A stretch of DNA of 12,788 nucleotides from an uncultured Burkholderiales bacterium (GCA_903953985.1 CAJBLW010000004.1:1-12788); one strand, 5' to 3'; shown: positions 1 to 6,850, counted from the stretch's first letter. Program-made: numbers and translations. The notes: generated by a model not told the origin, from the sequence alone.

Positions 1-108
1 CACCACGTCTTTGGGGTAGTCCAGTTGCACCTCCAGCAATGCCCCAGCGGGCAACTCGGGCAGGCGTTTGCTGGCCACGATGCGGCCGATCACGGTTCCT
101 GTTTTCAT
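1..108 (-). CDS. EutN/CcmL-type BMC vertex protein, N-terminal part (cut by window edge)
   Basis: Only the first 36 codons are present; the gene runs off the left edge. The translation begins MKTGTVIGRIVASKRLPEL and continues with a GALLEVQLDY stretch. This follows the start of the EutN/CcmL family, in which a short beta-barrel subunit with a G-x-V-x-G-x-[IV]-V-[AS]-[ST] opening forms the pentamers that cap the vertices of bacterial microcompartments. The ATG overlaps the stop of the preceding gene in an ATGA arrangement, and an AAGGAG ribosome binding site lies just upstream, so the start is well supported. The preceding NTF2-like gene and BMC shell gene in the same operon agree with a shell role. 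The family call rests on the N-terminus only; the rest of the barrel must be read outside the window. Confidence 0.8.
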   Translation of the reverse strand, partial: MKTGTVIGRIVASKRLPELPAGALLEVQLDYPKDVV

Positions 109-1064
109 GTCTTTGCTCCTTGTTCAATGGTGATGCCACGCTTGCGCAGGGCTTCTTTACCCAAAGGGGTCAAGACCGCTTTGGGGTGGAGCCGAACGGT
201 TTTGACGCTCGGCGGCAGGGTTTTGAGCAACTTCTCGCCCACCACGCCTTTGAGCTCGGGTATGTCCTCGGCTGGGTGATCGTGCAGTTCGCAGGTATCG
301 CCCTTGCATTCGCAGGCCTTGCCTTCTTTGCATGAGGGGCAGCAGGTGGCAGGGTCGATGGCGGTCGTGGCGGCCATGGCCGACGTCACGGGTGCAGCAG
401 GTGCATTAGTGGCTACCGCCTTGACCGCTGCTTCGTCCACCCGCATGTCAAAACGCAGCAGGCCCGATTGCGCCGCTTGCAGCAGTGCCGGGCTGGCGGC
501 CAGGCGTTTGAAGAGTTCTGTCAAAGCTTGCGCGTGGGCACCGGTGCCTACGCGCAAGGGCACCACCACGCCCTGAGGCCCAGTCGCTGGCGCAGCAGCC
601 GATGCCGCAGCCGCAGGCTTGGGCGCGCCGATCTGCTTCCAATAAGCGTCTTTGCGGGCGATCAGGCCATCGCGGATTTGGTACACATCGGTGCCGTCCA
701 GCGTGAGTGCCTTGCCACCAGGCAAGGGCACGCTCACCTTGTAGTTTTGCACCACGGTCTGGCCCAGCACATTCAGGTGCGAATCCGAAAACTTGGGGCC
801 GACGGGGCTGGCAAAGCGTTCCTTCAAGAACACCAGGCATGCCGCACGGCCATGCAGCACGCGTGAGTCGGGCAAGGTCCAGACCACATCAGGGGCAAAA
901 CAGGCCACGATCGCTTCGGCATTCGCAGCGGCATAACCGGCTTCAAAGCGCTGCATCAGCGCGGTCACCGAGGCCGCCGATGCATCCCCACCTGTGGCTT
1001 TGCTGGCGCCCAATGCGGTGCGCACCTGCGCCCGAATTTGTTCGCGCAAACCGTCTGCGCTCAT
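105..1064 (-). CDS. BMC-associated NTF2/SnoaL-like protein with a cysteine cluster and a C-terminal BMC-type segment
   Basis: A 319-residue protein that I do not recognise as a named enzyme. Four parts can be seen. Residues 4-20 form a possible amphipathic helix with L6, I10, V14 and L18 on one face, like a BMC encapsulation peptide. Residues about 33-148 look like an NTF2/SnoaL-like cone domain (ADVVWTLPDSRVLHG-type core, ending DVYQIRDGLIARKDAYWKQ). An Ala-rich linker then leads to a small unknown segment (about 165-218). Residues 241-263 are a Cys/His cluster, CCPSC-x5-CxC-x4-C followed by H261 and H263, which could bind a metal or Fe-S centre. Residues 264-319 contain HPKAVLTPLGKEALRKRGI, which resembles the 'TP-LA-R-x-x-L-R-x-x-GI' segment I recall from several BMC proteins. 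The start is fixed by a GGAGG site and an ATGA overlap with the shell gene; its stop overlaps the vertex gene in the same way. Fold is likely; function is unknown. Confidence 0.75.
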   Translation of the reverse strand: MSADGLREQIRAQVRTALGASKATGGDASAASVTALMQRFEAGYAAANAEAIVACFAPDVVWTLPDSRVLHGRAACLVFLKERFASPVGPKFSDSHLNVLGQTVVQNYKVSVPLPGGKALTLDGTDVYQIRDGLIARKDAYWKQIGAPKPAAAASAAAPATGPQGVVVPLRVGTGAHAQALTELFKRLAASPALLQAAQSGLLRFDMRVDEAAVKAVATNAPAAPVTSAMAATTAIDPATCCPSCKEGKACECKGDTCELHDHPAEDIPELKGVVGEKLLKTLPPSVKTVRLHPKAVLTPLGKEALRKRGITIEQGAKT

Positions 1065-1675
1065 GCAGCACCTCCGGCATTGCGGATCACGGCCTCTGCC
1101 ACCTCGGCGGCAGTTCGGACATCAGACGGTGTGCCCGACAGGTACAGCCGCCCGGCAGGGCCCATGAAACGGCAATCCACCAATTTGACGTTCGCCGCTT
1201 TCTCAGCCTCGTTGGCCACCAGCAGCGCATAAGAAGACGTGGTCATCTCCATGATGTAGAGCGATTCGCCGGGCAAGAGCATGCTGCCAGCCTTGCTGCG
1301 GTTGATCAAAAAGGCGTGGTAACCGTCGACCCGGTCAATGACCTTAGAGGCCAGAATTTCGGGCTTGATCACGCTTTTCTCGCTCACGCCCATGGCATCC
1401 AACACAGCTGCACCCGCCGACTTGACCGACGAGGAAGACTGGCCATGGAACTCCAAATAGCCAAACTGCCGCTCAACCACCAAGTTGCCGGGCTTGACAT
1501 CGTCGTGCTTGAGTGCGATGTCGGTCAGCCACTCGATGTCCATGCCGGGGGCCACTTCGATCACCATGGCGGCGTCGTTGTGGCGCGGCAGGAAACCACG
1601 GGCGGTGGAGCCCAGCATGCACATCAGCTGTGGCTGCAAGCGGTCCAGAAAAATATAGCTGCGCAAAGTGGACAT
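1061..1675 (-). CDS. Tandem-domain (BMC-T) microcompartment shell protein, EutL-like
   Basis: A 204-residue protein with two BMC folds, expected to form trimers that tile shell facets as pseudohexamers, often with a gated central pore. The first fold covers residues about 8-96, with a DAAMVIEVAPGMDIEW strand-helix unit and the FGYLEFHGQ strand followed by the SSVKSAGAAVLDAMG helix. The second covers about 112-200 and is closer to the consensus: SLYIMEMTTSSYALLVANE, then KAANVKLVDCRF, a GPAGR turn and the SGTPSDVRTAAEVAEAVI helix. Each fold is preceded by an extra segment, as in EutL-type shell proteins, and the length is near that family's. The ATG lies 9 bases after the stop of the aldehyde dehydrogenase gene with no strong ribosome binding site, so translational coupling is likely. 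No single-domain hexamer gene is visible in the window. Confidence 0.85.
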   Translation of the reverse strand: MSTLRSYIFLDRLQPQLMCMLGSTARGFLPRHNDAAMVIEVAPGMDIEWLTDIALKHDDVKPGNLVVERQFGYLEFHGQSSSSVKSAGAAVLDAMGVSEKSVIKPEILASKVIDRVDGYHAFLINRSKAGSMLLPGESLYIMEMTTSSYALLVANEAEKAANVKLVDCRFMGPAGRLYLSGTPSDVRTAAEVAEAVIRNAGGAA

Positions 1676-1684
1676 GAGGGGCTT

Positions 1685-3178
1685 TCAGCGAAGGTGTTCG
1701 AGTTCTTCCTGCACGATGCGCAGGACGGTGGCCTGAAGTTCAGGCGTGAGGGTGGACAGCTGGCCCGGTGCCGCTGGCAAAGCCGCGCCCGAAGCCATGG
1801 CCCCGGCCCAGCCGCCGGGCAGCGGAAAGGCCACGCGTTTCCAGTTGACCAGCAACTCGGGCCCGACGTTGCAGTCCACCGAGCTTTTGCCCGCGTAACC
1901 GGTACCGATGGGGAAGGTGTAGGGTAAGCCGGTGTTGGCCCCTGTGCTGTCGTGCACCGTGGATCCGTTCACGACCACGCGGTAATAGTCCAGCGCTGCA
2001 CCCCAAACCACGGCCTGTTCGGCGCTGGCGGTGTGGATGCCCGAGGTGTGACCTGAACCGCTGTGCTGAAGCATCAGGCGCGCCACACCCATGGCTTGGT
2101 CCATGTCCGCCACCACCACGCAGCCCAAGATGGGCGAGAGCTTTTCTTTCAGCAACACATGGCCCGCTTGCGGCTGGGCGATCGGGCAGACCAGCGCCTG
2201 GCAATGCACCGGCACCTGCACACCGGCGGCTTGTGCGATCTCAAACGCCGGACGGCCCACCACTTTGCCGTTGAACTTGCCACCGGGAAAGGCGTAATTC
2301 TGGATTTGCAGTGCTTCTGCGTCGGTGCACACATGCGCACCCTGGCGGGCCAGCGCTTGCTGCATCTGCGGCGCAATGCTGGCGTTCAGCATGAGCACCG
2401 AAGGGGCCGAACAGGGGCTTCCGTGGTCAAAATTTTTGGCGGCCACAATCGTTTGCGAAGCAGCTTCGATGTCGGCGCTGGCGTCCACATAAATCGGCAC
2501 ATTGCCCGAGCCCACGCCAATGGCGGGGTTGCCCGAGCCGTAAGCGGCGCGCACCATGGGCGTACCGCCGGTGGCCAAAATCACGTCAGTGCGGGCATCC
2601 CGCATCAGCGCGCCTGTGGCCTCCACCGTGGGGCGGGTCAGGATCTGCAAGGCATGTGCCGGACCACCGGCTTTTTCGATGGCGGCTTGCAACTCATGGG
2701 TCACTGCGGTGCAGCAGCCCAGCGCCACCGGGTGCGGCGAGATGACCAACGCGTTGCGCGTCATCAGGCACATGATGGCCTTGAACATGATGGTGGCCAC
2801 CGGTGATGTGGAGTTAGACAAGCCCACCACCACCCCCGCAGGGCGGCCGATTTCAACGATGCGCAGCGCATCGTTGCGGCGCACACCGCCAAGGGCCACG
2901 TTGTCCCAAGCCGTGGGCGTGAGCGTGCAAGCAATCTGGTTCTTGGCGATTTTGTCGGCCACTTTGCCAATGCGGCTTTCACGCACCGCCCATTCGGCAT
3001 AAAACTCGGCGCGTGGCAGCAAGGCCTCAGCCACTGCTTTGGCCACGCGCTTGGCTTCTTCGGGCGTCCACAACGCCAGCGTAGCAGCGGCTTGCCGGGC
3101 GCGGCCCAGCAAGTCGCGGGCCTCCTGCAAGGCAGCCAGATCGTGATCGGCCAGATCGATGGGGTTGCTGGAACTCAT
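1685..3178 (-). CDS. CoA-acylating aldehyde dehydrogenase, BMC cargo type
   Basis: A 497-residue enzyme of the EutE/PduP/SucD/AdhE-N class, which oxidises an aldehyde with NAD+ and CoA to an acyl-CoA. Diagnostic stretches are GRPAGVVVGLSNSTSPVAT (111-129), the GGTPMVRAAYGSGNPAIGVG region with SGNVPIYVD (about 204-232), the catalytic cysteine C256 in FDHGSPCSAPS, and HSGSGHTSGIHT (372-383). After the core (ending near GGW, 457) there is a linker rich in Ala, Gly and Pro and then a terminal amphipathic helix (about 478-497, TPELQATVLRIV onward), the pattern of a C-terminal encapsulation peptide. The ATG at 3178 is preferred over an in-frame GTG at 3217, which would overlap the dioxygenase gene; neither has a strong ribosome binding site. 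The gene lies 19 bases after the dioxygenase and 9 before the shell gene. The true aldehyde is unknown; the dioxygenase product is the obvious candidate. Confidence 0.9.
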   Translation of the reverse strand: MSSSNPIDLADHDLAALQEARDLLGRARQAAATLALWTPEEAKRVAKAVAEALLPRAEFYAEWAVRESRIGKVADKIAKNQIACTLTPTAWDNVALGGVRRNDALRIVEIGRPAGVVVGLSNSTSPVATIMFKAIMCLMTRNALVISPHPVALGCCTAVTHELQAAIEKAGGPAHALQILTRPTVEATGALMRDARTDVILATGGTPMVRAAYGSGNPAIGVGSGNVPIYVDASADIEAASQTIVAAKNFDHGSPCSAPSVLMLNASIAPQMQQALARQGAHVCTDAEALQIQNYAFPGGKFNGKVVGRPAFEIAQAAGVQVPVHCQALVCPIAQPQAGHVLLKEKLSPILGCVVVADMDQAMGVARLMLQHSGSGHTSGIHTASAEQAVVWGAALDYYRVVVNGSTVHDSTGANTGLPYTFPIGTGYAGKSSVDCNVGPELLVNWKRVAFPLPGGWAGAMASGAALPAAPGQLSTLTPELQATVLRIVQEELEHLR

Positions 3179-3197
3179 GTCAGAGGGTGTCTCACAT

Positions 3198-4247
3198 TCA
3201 GCGGCGCTGAGCGGCACTGGCCACGGCGTTCAGGTCCACGCTTTCCAGGGCGCTGAAGATGGCTTCCACCGCCTTCTGTTCACTCGGGCTGGCCGCTTGC
3301 ATGCGGGTGGTGTCGAGCAACTGACGCATCACCGAAGGCTGACCACCCGCGGCAACAGCACCGGGGTTGAGCGTAGGCACAAAGCTGCCGCAGGTCATGC
3401 GCTGGCCTGCGCGGTAGTGCGGCGCGTAGTCAAACACCGCATAGTGCTGCGTGGCGCAGTTGTCCCACATGGCCAGCGAGTCTTTTTCCCAACGGAAGCG
3501 CACCATGAATTCTGGTTTTTTGACCCACTCGTACAGCATGTTCAGCACGGCCTCAGACAGGTCCATGTGCATGCCCAGCAAACGCTTGGTCCAGATCGAG
3601 TTGACAAACAAAATCTTGCGGCCGTTGTAGGGGTGCGTGATCACGGCCGAGTGCGTCACCGTGGGCGTGTTCTCGATCATCTTGCACTCTTGGGCACTGG
3701 CCTGCACCATCATGCCGCTCTTGGCCGAGGCACGTTGTGCCAAGCGCTCGTTGGCATTGATGCGGCGAAAGTGCCAAGGCAAATCATGGTCGGCCTGCAG
3801 GCCCTCCAGCATTTGTTGCATGCCGGGGTTGAGCGCGTCATACGCGGCGCCACCGTGCATCCACATTGTGTCGCCGCCCGACGGGGGCAAGTCGGTGATG
3901 CGCAAGATGGAGACCATGTTGGGCTTCTTGCGGAAGGTCACGTCGGTGTGCCAGCGGTCGGTTTCGGGCGCTTCATGGCCCTGGTTCGAGATCAACTGGA
4001 TTTGCGGATGCCCTTCGATGTGTGGGAAGAACTCGTGTTGCTCCATCTCACCAAAATTGGCCCCCAGGCGAATGTAGGCCTCGGGCTTCAGGGCCTGCTT
4101 GCGAAAGAACACCACGCCGTGTTGCCACAGCGCTTGCTTGATCTCTTCGTAAACGTCTTCTGAGCGGGTGGTGTTCAGGTCAACGCCGCTGATCATGCCG
4201 CCGATGGTGGGCGTCATCGGGTCCACCTGGATGTGGCGAAATTTCAT
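3198..4247 (-). CDS. TauD/TfdA-family Fe(II)/2-oxoglutarate dioxygenase with C-terminal extension
   Basis: A 349-residue enzyme of the taurine dioxygenase family. Members use O2 and 2-oxoglutarate to hydroxylate a carbon next to a sulfonate, sulfate ester, ether or similar group; the product collapses to an aldehyde or keto compound plus the leaving group. The iron triad is visible: H100 and D102 in RWHTDVTF, and H268 in DNCATQHYAVFDY. R279 and R283 in YRAGQRMT align with the 2-oxoglutarate- and sulfonate-binding arginines of E. coli TauD. Against TauD from memory, H70 is kept (H71), N95 is T96 and Y73 is F74, so taurine should not be assumed. About 60 residues (290-349) follow the normal end of the fold. 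The ATG at 4247 has an AGGAG site 8 bases upstream; an upstream in-frame extension to 4316 would overlap the permease gene and is rejected. It sits between an importer and a BMC aldehyde dehydrogenase. Confidence 0.9.
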   Translation of the reverse strand: MKFRHIQVDPMTPTIGGMISGVDLNTTRSEDVYEEIKQALWQHGVVFFRKQALKPEAYIRLGANFGEMEQHEFFPHIEGHPQIQLISNQGHEAPETDRWHTDVTFRKKPNMVSILRITDLPPSGGDTMWMHGGAAYDALNPGMQQMLEGLQADHDLPWHFRRINANERLAQRASAKSGMMVQASAQECKMIENTPTVTHSAVITHPYNGRKILFVNSIWTKRLLGMHMDLSEAVLNMLYEWVKKPEFMVRFRWEKDSLAMWDNCATQHYAVFDYAPHYRAGQRMTCGSFVPTLNPGAVAAGGQPSVMRQLLDTTRMQAASPSEQKAVEAIFSALESVDLNAVASAAQRR

Positions 4248-4282
4248 TGTTTGTTCTCCTTGATGTGTATGGCCCACTGGCT

Positions 4283-5038
4283 TCATTGCCAGTGCAGCAA
4301 GCGGCGTTCGATCCAATTCATGAGCTTCATGATCAGCACCCCGATGAGTGCCAGATCAAACAGCAGCGACCACACGCCGTTGACGTTGAATGTGGACCCC
4401 AGATAGGCAAGCTGTTGCCCGAGACCACGCTCGGAAGCAATGACTTCTGCGCCCACCACGCCCAGCAAGGCGTAGATCACACCGAGGCGCAATCCTGAAA
4501 ACAGCACTGGCACCGCACCGGGCAAGGTGACCGAGAAAAACATCTGTCGGCTGCTGGCACCCAGCGTGCGTGTAAGCGTCACATGATCTTGGCTGACGCC
4601 CCGAATACCGGCCACCGTGCTGGACAGTACGATGAAGAAGGTCAGCGACACCCCCAGAGCAATCTTGGAGCCGATGCCCAAACCAAACCACAGAATGAAC
4701 AGCGGCACCAAAGCAATTCGCGGCAGCACGTTGAAGGCCGAGATATAGGGGTCACAAAAAGCCTCGAATTTGGGCCAGGTGACAAAGGCCAGGCCTGTGA
4801 CCATAGCGGCGACCGAGCCGATCAAAAAAGAGGAGAGCACGGCCAGCAAAGTCCAGCCCAGATCGCCCCACAAGCGGGCGTTGGCAAAGTTTTCAAGCGT
4901 GAACTGGATGATGCCGAGCGGGCTGCCCATGAAGCTCGGATCCACCCAACCGGCTCGGGCACCCCACTCCCACAGACCCAGAAACACGCAGACAAACAGG
5001 GCATGCTGCGCCAGCGTGCGAAGTGTTTCAGCCTTCAT
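4283..5038 (-). CDS. NitT/TauT-type ABC transporter permease (BMC operon)
   Basis: A 251-residue inner-membrane protein of the SsuC/TauC class, the channel of the importer encoded by this operon. Hydrophobic segments lie at about 9-26, 62-86, 103-120, 124-144, 186-201 and 225-240. The cytoplasmic EAA-type loop that docks the ATPase is at about 157-186 (RTLGASSRQMFFSVTLPGAV, then SGLRLG). The length matches the family. The chosen ATG at 5038 overlaps the end of the ATPase gene by 11 bases; a longer in-frame start at 5152 would add a Cys/Arg-rich stretch lying wholly inside the ATPase gene and is rejected. The stop lies 35 bases before the dioxygenase start, so transport and oxidation are almost certainly co-transcribed. 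Substrate cannot be told from the permease. Confidence 0.9.
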   Translation of the reverse strand: MKAETLRTLAQHALFVCVFLGLWEWGARAGWVDPSFMGSPLGIIQFTLENFANARLWGDLGWTLLAVLSSFLIGSVAAMVTGLAFVTWPKFEAFCDPYISAFNVLPRIALVPLFILWFGLGIGSKIALGVSLTFFIVLSSTVAGIRGVSQDHVTLTRTLGASSRQMFFSVTLPGAVPVLFSGLRLGVIYALLGVVGAEVIASERGLGQQLAYLGSTFNVNGVWSLLFDLALIGVLIMKLMNWIERRLLHWQ

Positions 5039-5792
5039 GGTGCACCCAACCTTCTTCGAGATGTTTCCACACCTGGGTGTAGGTGTGGCGGAAGTCATCG
5101 CTGGTTTGCAGCTCACGAATGGAGCGCGGACGCGCCAGCGGCACCTGCACATCGGCCACGATGCGGCCGGGCCGCGAGGACATCACCATCACCCGGTCGG
5201 CCAGTGCCACCGCTTCTGACAAATCGTGGGTCACGAACAGCACCGTGCGGTTGCCGTTTTGACACAGTTGCAGCAGCAAGTCTTGCAATTGCAGCTTGGT
5301 TTGCGCATCCAATGCCCCAAAAGGCTCGTCCATCAACAGCAGGGGCGAGGGCATGGCAAAGGTCCGCGCCAGTGCCACGCGCTGGCGCATGCCGTGGGAC
5401 AAGGCTTTGGGCATTAGGTGTTCAGACCCGCCCAACCCGACCTGCTTGAGCATCACAGCGGCCCTTTCCCGGGCCTCTGCGATGGGCACACCCCGCACTT
5501 TCAGGCCGAATGCGGCGTTGTCCAGCGCGTTGAGCCAGGGAAACAAGCTGTCGCGCGCCAACATGTAAGCCACCTCATGGCTGCCGAGCACCGGCTGTTC
5601 GCCGGCCACCAGCAGCCGCTGACCTGCAGGCAAATCCACCAGGCCCGCGCACAGGTTGAGCAAGGTGGTTTTGCCGCAGCCACTCGGGCCCGCAAGCGCG
5701 ACAAACTCCCCTGCCTTGACGTGCAGGTCTACGCCCTGCAACACCAGATTGGTGCCGTCAAAGCTCAGGTCGATGCGCTGTGCGTCGATCAT
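5028..5792 (-). CDS. NitT/TauT-type ABC transporter ATPase (BMC operon), atypical Q-loop and signature
   Basis: A 254-residue ATPase of the SsuB/TauB class that powers the importer at the cytoplasmic face. Walker A is GPSGCGKT (35-42), Walker B LLLMDEPFGALD (151-162), the switch histidine is in FVTHD (186-190), and the C-terminal SSRPGRIVADV stretch is typical of this class. Two motifs differ from the textbook form. The Q-loop, normally F-Q before the LLPW region, reads YMLARDSLFPW, so alanine (A79) takes the glutamine position; the signature reads LSHGM (131-135) instead of LSGGM. I recall relatives sharing both changes, so this may mark a subfamily, not decay; the frame is intact. The ATG at 5792 has an AGGAA site six bases upstream and lies 34 bases after the binding-protein gene. 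The end overlaps the permease start. Confidence 0.92.
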   Translation of the reverse strand: MIDAQRIDLSFDGTNLVLQGVDLHVKAGEFVALAGPSGCGKTTLLNLCAGLVDLPAGQRLLVAGEQPVLGSHEVAYMLARDSLFPWLNALDNAAFGLKVRGVPIAEARERAAVMLKQVGLGGSEHLMPKALSHGMRQRVALARTFAMPSPLLLMDEPFGALDAQTKLQLQDLLLQLCQNGNRTVLFVTHDLSEAVALADRVMVMSSRPGRIVADVQVPLARPRSIRELQTSDDFRHTYTQVWKHLEEGWVHHEG

Positions 5793-5826
5793 GAAGAGTT
5801 CCTGAAAATATCGCGATGTCCGAAGT

Positions 5827-6825
5827 TCAAGGCAAGACTGCCGGAGCCATGTCTACTCTGCCGGGCAGCAGCTTGTTTTCGGTCATGGCATCGGCCACCG
5901 CCTGCATGGCAGGCACGGTGCCACGGGCCTTGAAGTTGCCGATGGAGTTGCGCAAGCTCACCTCCGCGATCTGGTCTGCGTTGGGCAATTGCAGGGCAAA
6001 GGTCTTGCGCAGGATCTCCAGTGTCTTGCCGAAGTTGGCCGGGTTGGCGATGAAAGCATCCGACAAATCCAGCATCCTGCGGATACCGGCCACCGTTTGC
6101 GGATTGGCCGCTGCCCATTCGGTCTTCACTGCCATGGTGCCAGCGCCGCCACGGGTGGCCAGCATGCTCTTGGGGCCTTGACCTTTGCGTGGGTCAACCA
6201 CCAGGCGGCAGGCCTTGAGCACTTCGCACATGCCATCGGTGGGCGGGAAGGTCATGATCAAGTCGACCTGGCCGCGTGTGAGCGCAGGAAATGCGGTGTC
6301 GGGCGCGCCCACGGCCACAAAGGTCACGTCGTTCGCGGTCAGGCCCACATCCGCCAGCATGTCGATCACCTGAAATTCAGCGCCTGAGCCACGTTGGGTC
6401 ACGCCGATTTTCTTGCCCTTGAAGGACTTGACCACGCCGGGGTAGCCTTCTTTTTCGGTCGCCAACTCGGTTTTTGCACCTGCAGCCATGAAAAACACCG
6501 GATCGACGAAGCCTGCGGCAATGATGGAAATGGGGGCCTTACGGGCCACGGCTGCAGCCGCCACTTCGGTCGGGCCAAAAAACACTTCGATGTCACCAGA
6601 GAGCATGGTCTGCATACCAAGCGGCGCTGCCGGGATGGTTCTCAGTTCGCAGCGAATGCCGGCTTGCTGGCAAAAGCCTTGTTCTTGGGCCACACGCACC
6701 ATCAAATTGCCGGTGCCAGGATAATCCTGGAAGCGCACCACGGACTGCGCCATGGCGCTGGCACCCAAAGTCAGGGCGATGGCACCCAAGGTAGTGCGTA
6801 CAAATGCAGGGGCTGAAAATTTCAT
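5827..6825 (-). CDS. Periplasmic substrate-binding protein, NMT1/SsuA-like, first gene of the BMC operon
   Basis: A 332-residue exported protein that captures the substrate for the ABC importer. A Sec signal peptide is clear: MKFSAPAFVR, a hydrophobic stretch to about residue 20, and a likely AMA|Q cleavage after A26. The mature part follows the NMT1/SsuA two-lobe pattern: VRFQDYPGTGNLMVRVAQEQGF, the SGDIEVFFG segment, the FKGKKIGVTQRGSG hinge, and a RGQVDLIMTFPPTDG segment. The start at 6825 has a GGAG site five bases upstream and opens directly on the signal peptide; an in-frame extension to 6864 would add 13 residues with no signal character and is rejected. It is transcribed away from the Crp/Fnr-family gene. 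The ligand is unknown; an organosulfur or other small anion fits the downstream dioxygenase but is inference. Confidence 0.88.
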   Translation of the reverse strand: MKFSAPAFVRTTLGAIALTLGASAMAQSVVRFQDYPGTGNLMVRVAQEQGFCQQAGIRCELRTIPAAPLGMQTMLSGDIEVFFGPTEVAAAAVARKAPISIIAAGFVDPVFFMAAGAKTELATEKEGYPGVVKSFKGKKIGVTQRGSGAEFQVIDMLADVGLTANDVTFVAVGAPDTAFPALTRGQVDLIMTFPPTDGMCEVLKACRLVVDPRKGQGPKSMLATRGGAGTMAVKTEWAAANPQTVAGIRRMLDLSDAFIANPANFGKTLEILRKTFALQLPNADQIAEVSLRNSIGNFKARGTVPAMQAVADAMTENKLLPGRVDMAPAVLP

Positions 6826-6850
6826 GTCGTCTCCAATGGGGTTCTTTGAC

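Noticed and set aside
707..1927. A 406-codon plus-strand open frame opposite the shell, NTF2-like and dehydrogenase genes.
   Set aside because: It crosses three convincing minus-strand genes, has the His/Arg/Gln-rich composition of an antisense shadow in high-GC DNA, and shows no family motif or ribosome binding site.
3179..3217. A longer aldehyde dehydrogenase start from the GTG at 3217.
   Set aside because: It would overlap the end of the dioxygenase gene, has no ribosome binding site, and adds 13 residues with no family likeness.
3159..4163. A 334-codon plus-strand open frame opposite the dioxygenase.
   Set aside because: It is an antisense shadow: the minus-strand protein has a full TauD catalytic set, while this frame is His/Val-rich without recognisable domains.
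3198..4247. Firm naming of the dioxygenase as tauD.
   Set aside because: Key iron and arginine residues are present, but at least two pocket residues differ from TauD and the context is a microcompartment, so the substrate is open.
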